Source of the DNA: JAUXFK01 sp034189035
GTDB taxonomy: Bacteria; Desulfobacterota; UBA8473
DNA: 22,646 nt
Reading direction: 5' to 3'
Assembly (NCBI GenBank): GCA_034189035.1
Contig: JAXHVA010000068.1
Location: forward strand, 1 to 22,646
Below are positions 8,016-14,351 of the stretch, piece by piece. The first letter of the stretch is position 1. Every line of letters begins with the position of its first letter. Below the pieces are notes generated by a model that did no database searches, was not told the origin of the DNA, and saw only the letters and a list, made by a program, of their open reading frames with translations. A program made the translations under genes and the position numbers.

Positions 8016-8540
8016 CTAAAAAACTTCGAAGATACTATTATGGATATCCTCTGCCATATCTTTTGCTATCTTTTTTATTGCCTCTTTTTTATTGAAGTAA
8101 GTATTTGTTCTATTTGATGAGACGGGATATTCCTGTTCATCTTTTACGCTAAAAGATTCCCATATAATCTGTCCAGTATCATTTCTCTTTAGGGTTATAT
8201 CAAGAACAACTGTTGCTCTGTATTCCAATACCCTGTCATTATCATCAAAAGAGATCGGATTCGTTTTAAAGGATTTGATTTTTCCTAAAATCGTAGCATC
8301 TGCATCCCCACTCTTTACAATTCTAACCTTTCCTCTCTTTAAAAATTCATCGATAAAAGCATCTGTAATAAAGATCTCCACTCGAGGCTCAAAGGTTTTA
8401 TTGATAAAGAAAGGGATAGCGATTTTCTTAATATCTGAGGGTAAGGATTCTCCTTTATCTGCAAAATGATATCCACATGAATTAATGATTGCCAATAAAA
8501 TTGTTAATATTAATATATTGAATCGTCCTTTTATAAGCAT
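8016..8540 (-). CDS. lptE: LPS-assembly lipoprotein LptE
   Basis: A 174-residue protein with a lipoprotein signal peptide: basic residues 4-6, a hydrophobic stretch to 19, and a lipobox ending INSC with Cys22. Mature sequence begins CGYHF, the hallmark of LptE, followed by LPSDIKKIAIPFFINKT and a strand-rich DUF799-like core. It would be an outer-membrane lipoprotein that plugs the LptD barrel during lipopolysaccharide insertion. AAAGGA lies about 12 bases upstream of the ATG. It is followed by holA, the usual partner, but the expected upstream leuS is not present; decayed toxin-antitoxin and IS sequence lies there instead. Confidence 0.9.
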   Translation of the reverse strand: MLIKGRFNILILTILLAIINSCGYHFADKGESLPSDIKKIAIPFFINKTFEPRVEIFITDAFIDEFLKRGKVRIVKSGDADATILGKIKSFKTNPISFDDNDRVLEYRATVVLDITLKRNDTGQIIWESFSVKDEQEYPVSSNRTNTYFNKKEAIKKIAKDMAEDIHNSIFEVF

Positions 8541-8582
8541 AATGTAAAGATGTCCTTTTAAATCTGCTTTTTAAAAACATAT

Positions 8583-8608
8583 TGAAAACGACCCTTCTTG
8601 CGTTTTCA
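8583..8608. repeat. Perfect 8-bp inverted repeat upstream of lptE
   Basis: TGAAAACG (8583-8590) and CGTTTTCA (8601-8608) form a perfect stem around a 10-base loop, 43 bases upstream of the lptE start. It could be a regulatory hairpin or operator, or a leftover terminator from the decayed toxin gene; on the minus strand a short T-run begins a few bases after the stem. Confidence 0.4.
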
Positions 8609-8639
8609 TTCCTTATAATTTGTCTGTTGCCATGCCTTA

Positions 8640-9050
8640 TAAATATTCGCTTAACAAATTTAATTATATTGCTACTGAAGGATTTTCTCGGAGTAAACTG
8701 TTTATCAACTATTACTAAAGGAACATTCATGTCATTTGCCGTAGCGATAAATTCACAATACTAATCAGAACACATTCTTTCTGAAGCAAGCTTCATAACT
8801 TCATATTATTCAACCAATATTCTTTGCCCCTTAATAATTTCAACGCACTATTAATTATCTTATGATCTTGCCCTAACTTGATGATATGTTTTCGCATAGA
8901 CAGATTAAAGACATTGAGAAATTCGCTACTCCATAAAATCGGTGCTGTCTATTCATTGCCTTTTTAGGGCACTTTCGGCTAAAATAGATTTCCCTCTATA
9001 TAAGTGTATATATCATATACACTTGTATCAATTACAATTATAGTCGATAT
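8640..9050 (-). pseudogene. PIN-domain toxin (VapC/FitB-like), decayed
   Basis: At the 5' end the translation reads TIIVIDTSVY, the N-terminal strand and first catalytic Asp of PIN-domain ribonucleases, but a stop follows within about ten codons. Further along, in another frame and across an in-frame TAG, comes KLASERMCSD and then YCEFIATANDMNVPLVIVDK, matching the C-terminal PIN pattern (acidic residue, FIATA helix, PLV strand, D-K). The middle is eroded, with several stops. The distance between the two ends fits the usual 130-140 residue toxin. It follows an antitoxin remnant in the expected order. In life such toxins cleave RNA unless bound by the antitoxin. The open frame runs past the normal C-terminus towards lptE, which is probably chance readthrough. 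Confidence 0.65.
9002..9024. repeat. Perfect 10-bp inverted repeat
   Basis: AAGTGTATAT (9002-9011) and ATATACACTT (9015-9024) are exact reverse complements separated by three bases. It lies within the 5' part of the PIN toxin remnant, so it partly encodes the VYDIYTY stretch. It may be accidental in such AT-rich sequence or may be a binding site. Confidence 0.55.
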
Positions 9051-9104
9051 TCTGCTTTTGTCTTTTTTAATTCCTCATCATTTATAAACATTTCATTCTG
9101 TCAA

Positions 9105-9290
9105 TTAATGGAGCTGACGAGTATACTCAAGCACCTCGTCAAGTTTTAATCGGCGACTTATATTATTATTTTCAATGCATATAATAATCTCACTATATAT
9201 GGAACGTAGATTTATCTCTTCAATTTTCTTGAGCCTGTCGTAAATCTCATAAGGTCTATTCTTCACCTTTAAGTTTTCCTTATTAACATC
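9105..9290 (-). pseudogene. Ribbon-helix-helix antitoxin (FitA/Arc-like), probably broken at its start
   Basis: The open frame reads LKVKNRPYEIYDRLKKI, then INLRSIYSEIIICIE, and ends RRLKLDEVLEYTRQLH. This is the FitA/Arc-type antitoxin pattern: a beta strand with VKN, a helix with Y-x-x-L, a second helix with RS-SE, then a C-terminal toxin-binding tail. No ATG is in frame; an ATG at 9289 is one base out of frame, suggesting a small indel after the start. A GTG at 9266 could give only a 53-residue product. It lies directly before the PIN remnant, the classic antitoxin-toxin order. Confidence 0.62.
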
Positions 9291-9299
9291 TCAAAATTT

Positions 9300-9537
9300 T
9301 TTCGCTATGCAACCTAAATATATTATTGACAAGTGTAAAACCTCCCTTTTTTTGCTGGAGGATGAATATAGGATGTCTTTCGTTCCTCACAATAATCGTT
9401 TGGTTCATAAAATCTTCTGTCACTCAATTAGAGACCAAATCTGCAATGCCGTTAGTAGCTGAGATTCTCTTTTATTTAATAAAGAAAAAATCAAAATTTT
9501 CGTTGGGGGATTATTTACCTATTTAGATCTTAAGGCC
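9300..9537. other. Unassigned stretch between IS4 and antitoxin remnants
   Basis: No gene could be supported. One minus-strand frame reads MNQTIIVRNERHPIFILQQ and may be a scrap of a real protein, but I do not recognise the family and stops surround it. A + strand frame of 66 codons at 9326 lacks any homology I recognise and has no good ribosome binding site. Confidence 0.4.
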
Positions 9538-10117
9538 CTATAATATTAATTTACTTTTAATTATTTGCATATGAGTATAAGAATACTCCTTTTTTAATTT
9601 TTTTGGATTATCTGGATTATTCTGGAGATTGTAAAACTCATTTTAAATTTTGATTCGTAGTTCTCTTACTTTTTTAATATTGACCTTCTCATTGTACTGC
9701 TCATGGCAGTAAATTGTCAGCATAGATATGTTATCATAACTGATAGGATTTGAACAACCTTAAGACCATGTTTATCTCTGGCAATGAGATCTTACAACCT
9801 TCTCTATAGTCGGCCCGGTACAATGAGAGACCTCTATCAATCAATGAGCCGTCAATGCCGACTGGGTCTCCAAGTGTAGAGTGATTCTACAGGACTTCAC
9901 TCGCTTGATCCTGAAGTTTCTGGAATACATAGGCGAACTGCTCAAGACCTCGGGTGTTAATGGCTTCTGAAAAGCTGCTCTTTTTTATGCCTTCTTTCGG
10001 TGCGATATTGTCACGGGCAAAATCATCTTCTTCGAGGACTTGGAGGAGGTGTTGTGCTGACGTGTGTTCTTCAAGGTGGAAGAAGACCAATGATTTGAGT
10101 TCATCTTTGAAGATCAT
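9538..10117 (-). mobile_element. IS4-family transposase, internally deleted and frameshifted
   Basis: The 5' part, from about 10117, reads FKDELKSLVFFHLEEHTSA and DDFARDNIAPKEGIKKSSF. After a TAG it continues GDPVGIDGSLID, the segment with the first catalytic Asp, and RADYREG. It then jumps, in new frames, to LIARDKHGLKVVQILSVMI and YNEKVNIKKVRELRIKI, the C-terminal end of the same transposase type, stopping at 9538. Intact relatives are about 370 residues, so roughly 170 residues, including the second Asp and the catalytic Glu, have been deleted. The element cannot move by itself. The open frame extends upstream to 10222, but the first 35 residues do not look like transposase. Terminal inverted repeats were not identified. 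Confidence 0.8.
9573..9605 (+). terminator. Terminator-like hairpin with T-run
   Basis: GAGTAT (9573-9578) and ATACTC (9583-9588) form a six-base stem with a four-base loop, followed on the + strand by two runs of T. It has the shape of an intrinsic terminator, but the stem is AT-rich and there is no convincing + strand gene upstream. It overlaps the 3' end of the IS4 remnant and may be part of that element, blocking inbound transcription. Confidence 0.3.
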
Positions 10118-10345
10118 CTTTCTTTTTTTAACCTTTTTTGATGCATACTTGCAATTTTCTAACAGTAAATTACTGAAAATGACTATTGAGTTAACTCCGA
10201 ATATAATATATTTCGTTTTCATTATTAAATGGATATAATTATCATATATTTACTGAAAGTTCTCGTCTCTTATTTTTTAGAATCAATACGTTACACATAA
10301 TGTTTTCGGAGTAAAATCAATAACCATTTTAATTAAATATATTGG
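10118..10345. other. AT-rich spacer between the IS4 remnant and the gatA terminator
   Basis: No gene is seen. Two exact 8-base inverted repeats, ACTCCGAA (10194-10201) and TTCGGAGT (10305-10312), lie 103 bases apart. They might be the trace of an element's ends or a coincidence. Confidence 0.35.
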
Positions 10346-10349
10346 ATAT

Positions 10350-10383
10350 ATAAAAAATAAGCAGAGTTTTAAAAGGCTCTGCC
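10350..10383 (-). terminator. Rho-independent terminator after gatA
   Basis: On the minus strand, GCAGAG (10382-10377) pairs with CTCTGC (10366-10361) around a ten-base loop, followed by TTATTTTTTA. This is a typical intrinsic terminator about 130 bases after the gatA stop, ending the glmS-ClC-gatC-gatA transcription unit. Confidence 0.72.
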
Positions 10384-10511
10384 TTTCATTTTAAATAGGC
10401 TATTTGTTGCTCTAGTTATTCAGAACAATATCCCAACAGTTAAGATATACAAAATAGATAATTATGCTTACTCTCCTGTATTGGCGAGACGGGTTCTGTT
10501 ACCTTCAGTAT

Positions 10512-12023
10512 TTAATTATTAGGTTTATTTAATCCTCTATCAAAATACCTTACATCCGGTCTTTTAATATGGTGGTCTGTACTCTGTTCAAACGCATAGG
10601 CCACCTTTAAAAGCATTTTCTCTTCAAAATGCCTTGCCAGAAGCTGCAACCCAATAGGCATACCTTCGTCACTAAACCCGCAGGGGACAGAAATCGCAGG
10701 AATTCCGGTGAGATTTGCAGGCACAGTAAATACATCAAAGAGATACATTTGTAATGGATTTTTAATCTTCTCTCCTATCTTAAAGGCAGGATTTGGAATC
10801 GTAGGCGTAAGGATCAAGTCGCACTGTTTAAAGGCAGTATCAAAGTCTCTTTTTATGAGTGTCCTTACCTGTGATGCCTTTTTATAATACTCATCATAAT
10901 ACCCTGCAGAAAGCGCATAGGTGCCGAGCATTATCCTTCGCTTCACCTCTTGTCCAAACCCCTCTGATCTGGTTTGTGTATACATTGCCTTTAAGTTTTT
11001 TGCGTTTGATGTTCTGTATCCATATTTCACTCCATCATAACGGGCTAGATTGGAGCTTGCCTCTGAAGGAGCAATCAGATAATATGTTGCAATGGAAAAT
11101 TCACAGTGCGGTAATGATACTTCAATAAAAGTCGCTCCGAGTTTCTCCAACTCTCTTTTTGCATCACATATGGCTTGCTCAACTGATCTCTCAAACCCTC
11201 CCTTTTCAAAATACTCTTTGGGGATGCCAATCTTTGTATCTTTTATATCACCTGTGAGAGCGCTTTCATAGTCAACCGATTTGTTATTTACAGAAGTTGA
11301 ATCAAGTCTATCATAACCACTTATGACACTTAAAAGTATTGCACAATCCCTTACATCTTTTGTCATCGGACCGATCTGGTCCAAAGAAGATGCGAAAGCG
11401 ACAAGTCCAAAACGTGATACCCTCCCATATGTTGGCTTTAAACCAACAATCCCACAACATGCTGCAGGTTGCCTAATTGAACCTCCTGTATCGGAACCTA
11501 AAGCAGCAATACACTCATCAGCACAGACAGCACTTGCAGAACCTCCACTGGAGCCTCCTGGTACTCTCTTTATATCCCAAGGATTATGGGTTACACCAAA
11601 GTAGGATGCCTCAGTAGATGAACCCATGGCAAATTCATCCATATTTGTTTTACCTACAAAAACCGGCGATTTTTCCTTTAATCTTTTAATCACAGTTCCA
11701 TCATACGGCGGTAAATAATTCTCAAGCATCTTTGAACCACAGGTAGTTCTTACCCCCTCTATACAAATATTATCCTTTATCGCAAGAGGAATACCTGTCA
11801 TAGTACTGATCTCTCCCTTTCGAATCTTTTTGTCTGCAATATCTGCCTGTTTGATTGCCTTTTCTTTCATCAGGGTTATAAAAGCCCCTATATATCCCTC
11901 TACCTCTTCTATCCTTTTAAACACAGACATTGTAATATCTTTTGAAGTAACCTCTCCATTTTCTAACATCCTATGTAGTTCATGTAATGTATATTGATAT
12001 AACTCCATATCTCCATTTCCCAT
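10512..12023 (-). CDS. gatA: Asp-tRNA(Asn)/Glu-tRNA(Gln) amidotransferase subunit A
   Basis: A full-length amidase-signature protein (503 residues; the family is about 485). The catalytic Ser-cisSer-Lys triad is visible: Lys83 in AIKDN, Ser158 in GGSSGG, and Ser182 in DTGGSIRQPA. It releases ammonia from glutamine, which the GatCAB complex channels to mischarged Glu-tRNA(Gln) or Asp-tRNA(Asn). ATG 12023 lies one base after the gatC stop; a second ATG at 12008 (MELYQYTLHEL) fits the family's usual N-terminus better, but its GGAG is too close for an ideal Shine-Dalgarno. GatB is not in this window. The organism therefore probably lacks GlnRS or AsnRS, or both, which is inferred from the pathway. 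Confidence 0.96.
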   Translation of the reverse strand: MGNGDMELYQYTLHELHRMLENGEVTSKDITMSVFKRIEEVEGYIGAFITLMKEKAIKQADIADKKIRKGEISTMTGIPLAIKDNICIEGVRTTCGSKMLENYLPPYDGTVIKRLKEKSPVFVGKTNMDEFAMGSSTEASYFGVTHNPWDIKRVPGGSSGGSASAVCADECIAALGSDTGGSIRQPAACCGIVGLKPTYGRVSRFGLVAFASSLDQIGPMTKDVRDCAILLSVISGYDRLDSTSVNNKSVDYESALTGDIKDTKIGIPKEYFEKGGFERSVEQAICDAKRELEKLGATFIEVSLPHCEFSIATYYLIAPSEASSNLARYDGVKYGYRTSNAKNLKAMYTQTRSEGFGQEVKRRIMLGTYALSAGYYDEYYKKASQVRTLIKRDFDTAFKQCDLILTPTIPNPAFKIGEKIKNPLQMYLFDVFTVPANLTGIPAISVPCGFSDEGMPIGLQLLARHFEEKMLLKVAYAFEQSTDHHIKRPDVRYFDRGLNKPNN

Positions 12024-12024
12024 T

Positions 12025-12312
12025 TTATTCTATAACTCGAGGCACTCGAAAACAACCACCATTTATATCCGGAGCATTTAATAATGACTCATCATTCGAA
12101 ATAGAAGACCCGACTTTGTCCTCTCTTAATACATTGTTTATTTCACTCGCGTGTGTTGTGGTTTGAACAGATAAGGTTCCGAGTTCTTTCAGTTTTTCAA
12201 AATATCCAAGTATAGTATTTAGTTGACTGTCAAAAATTATCTTTTCCTCTTCACTCAATTCAAGCCTGGCCAACTCTGCTACTTTTTCTATATCTTCTCT
12301 TGTCAGTTTCAT
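12025..12312 (-). CDS. gatC: Asp-tRNA(Asn)/Glu-tRNA(Gln) amidotransferase subunit C
   Basis: A 95-residue protein beginning MKLTREDIEKVAELARLEL, the canonical GatC N-terminal helix, with a second helix ILGYFEKLKEL and a C-terminal tail ending FRVPRVIE, the usual FxVPRVIE motif. GatC wraps around GatA and stabilises its contact with GatB. I chose ATG 12312 because AAGGAT lies seven bases upstream; an in-frame TTG at 12333 would add seven residues that do not fit the family. It abuts gatA and follows the ClC gene by 38 bases, consistent with one operon. Confidence 0.92.
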   Translation of the reverse strand: MKLTREDIEKVAELARLELSEEEKIIFDSQLNTILGYFEKLKELGTLSVQTTTHASEINNVLREDKVGSSISNDESLLNAPDINGGCFRVPRVIE

Positions 12313-12350
12313 AGATATATCCTTACTCAGCAATCATTCTTTAGAATAAA

Positions 12351-14132
12351 TCAAAATTTAGATACGGATCTCAACGGTGTCTTATGCAACTCTTTATTAT
12401 ATGCAGCGAGAACGTCTCTCCTGGTCAACATGCCTATTACCTTCTTTGAATCCTCTCCATCGACAACCGGTAATTCCTCTATATTCTTTATTGTAAACTT
12501 TCTCAGGGCATTGTGTAAATCATCCTCAAGGGTTACTGTTAGTACCCGCAATGTAGCCATATCTCTTGCATTAACCAGTTCGCTTAACCCCTCCTCAAAC
12601 ATCACATGTCTTATATCGTCAAGAGAAATGATACCAACCATCTTCTTGTTCCCATCAATTACAGGAAAATAGGAGTTTGAAGTTTCTGTAATAATTGTAA
12701 GTATCTTTTTCAAAGGCAAATCCTGAGGGATTAAAACCATCTTCCTTCTGTTTTTTAATGCATCCTTAACCTTAAGCCCTGCTAATATGTCAACAACAAA
12801 GTCACCAAGATGAGCGGGCGAATCTACCCGATCGGACACCTGTTTTTCGTATATGTTCCATCTTTTACTGAACAGATATGCTATAGATGATGATAACATC
12901 AAAGGCACCAATAACCCATAACTGCCTGTCATCTCTGAAACCATAATTAAAGACGATATTGGCACCTTTGCAACCCCGGCAAAGAAAGCACCCATTCCTA
13001 CCAATACAAATGCTGTTGGCTGACTTATAATGTCCGGGAATAACAAATGAGAGGCCTGACCAAATGCCCCACCTAACATCGCTCCAATGAATAAAGAAGG
13101 AGCAAAAACTCCACCGCTTCCCCCTGAGCTTATAGTAAAAGAGGTAGCAAATATCTTGGCAAATACAAGAATTATCATAAGACCGATAGTCATCTGACCG
13201 TATATTGCTATCTGTATCCAACCATACCCCATTCCCAAAATCTGTGGAAAGTATATAGCCCCTATCCCTAACATAAGTCCACCAATAGCGGGTTTCATAT
13301 AATTTGACACAGGAATTTTTTTAAAAAATCGGTCTCTCAATCCATAAAAAACCTTTACATAAAAAGCGCCCAAAACGACACATAAAAGACCAAAAAGAGC
13401 ATAAAAAAAGAGTTCAAGAGGGTGTCTAAAGAGATAAATAGGTGTATCAAAAAGAACTCCCCATCCAAAAAAAGATGAAAAAACGGAATATGCAACAATA
13501 GAGGACATTATCGCTGGTATAATTCCTTCAAACTCAAATTCAGCGTCTCTGTATAAAACCTCTGCTGCAAACAAGGCTCCTCCTAAAGGGGCCCGAAACA
13601 TACTTCCAATGCCTCCTCCTGCACCTGCAATTACCATTATCCTCTTATCCCGATCAGATAGCCTTAATTTAGAAGCCATGTATGACCCCAGGCCTGCTCC
13701 AATCTGTGCAACCGGTCCTTCTCTCCCTGCCGAACCACCTGAACCTATGGTTATAGCAGATGATATTGCCTTTATTATCGGTACTCTTGCCCTAATAGTC
13801 CCTCTGAGTTGATGGAAGGCTTCGATAACAGCGTCTGTTCCATGACCTGCTGCTTCTGGTGCCCACTTATAAATGATCAACCCTGCCAATAAACCCCCCA
13901 GGCAGGGGATTAACCCTATAATCCAATTCGGGGAAAGAATCTTCAACGAGGCGGACCCATTTGATTCTCCTCCGGGCAATGGCGGGTAATACCCACCTAA
14001 ATAATTAAGAAAAAAACTCTCGCTTGAATTGAGAATGTAAAAAAAAAGACTGGAACCCAATCCTGTGAAAATACCTATAAGTATAGTATAAAAAAACATT
14101 ATTCCTAATGATTTCAAATCGAGGTCGCGCAT
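12351..14132 (-). CDS. ClC-family chloride channel/transporter with C-terminal CBS domains
   Basis: A 593-residue inner-membrane protein with about ten hydrophobic membrane segments (residues 10-430) and a cytoplasmic CBS pair (about 450-580). ClC signatures: GSGGSAGREGP (130-140) carries the gating glutamate, Glu138, and SSGGSGGVFAPSLF is the conserved late motif. Where E. coli ClC has GSGIP, this has GHGTD (96-100). The internal proton glutamate of the E. coli exchanger (second Glu of IIEEMR) aligns with Val192 in AAEVLYR. This suggests channel-like or altered coupling rather than classical 2Cl-/H+ exchange, but this is inference. The CBS pair probably senses an adenine nucleotide. No strong Shine-Dalgarno precedes the ATG. 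Confidence 0.9.
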   Translation of the reverse strand: MRDLDLKSLGIMFFYTILIGIFTGLGSSLFFYILNSSESFFLNYLGGYYPPLPGGESNGSASLKILSPNWIIGLIPCLGGLLAGLIIYKWAPEAAGHGTDAVIEAFHQLRGTIRARVPIIKAISSAITIGSGGSAGREGPVAQIGAGLGSYMASKLRLSDRDKRIMVIAGAGGGIGSMFRAPLGGALFAAEVLYRDAEFEFEGIIPAIMSSIVAYSVFSSFFGWGVLFDTPIYLFRHPLELFFYALFGLLCVVLGAFYVKVFYGLRDRFFKKIPVSNYMKPAIGGLMLGIGAIYFPQILGMGYGWIQIAIYGQMTIGLMIILVFAKIFATSFTISSGGSGGVFAPSLFIGAMLGGAFGQASHLLFPDIISQPTAFVLVGMGAFFAGVAKVPISSLIMVSEMTGSYGLLVPLMLSSSIAYLFSKRWNIYEKQVSDRVDSPAHLGDFVVDILAGLKVKDALKNRRKMVLIPQDLPLKKILTIITETSNSYFPVIDGNKKMVGIISLDDIRHVMFEEGLSELVNARDMATLRVLTVTLEDDLHNALRKFTIKNIEELPVVDGEDSKKVIGMLTRRDVLAAYNKELHKTPLRSVSKF

Positions 14133-14351
14133 AGATATTAATCCAGTGTTGTATTAATTAAAAATAAATACTCTTTAAAGTATCTAAATAAAGCAAAATG
14201 AAAAATTGCAAATTGTCTAGGGAGATTGCGAGTTAATTATCTGCAATTTAACTCAAATCGTAGGGAAACGACCACCCATCCGAATCACCCTATAACGCTG
14301 TTTAATTTAGATAGCTAAATAATTATAAATCCGGGGACTCATTTGAACAGC
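14133..14351. promoter_or_regulatory. Intergenic region with nested inverted repeats upstream of the ClC gene
   Basis: This 219-base gap holds two overlapping dyads: AAATTGCA (14204-14211) with TGCAATTT (14242-14249), and GAGTTAA (14230-14236) with TTAACTC (14248-14254). They are mutually exclusive pairings. No T-run suggests a terminator for glmS. They might regulate transcription of the ClC-gatCA genes, but no clear promoter hexamers were found. Confidence 0.4.

Noticed and set aside
8482..8730. Intact small minus-strand gene overlapping the lptE start
   Set aside because: Its start aligns with the C-terminal part of a PIN toxin; the rest appears to be readthrough past the usual end of that domain, so it is treated as part of the pseudogene.
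12223..12672. 149-codon open frame on the + strand opposite gatC and the ClC CBS region
   Set aside because: It is antisense to two conserved genes and its translation has no recognisable features.
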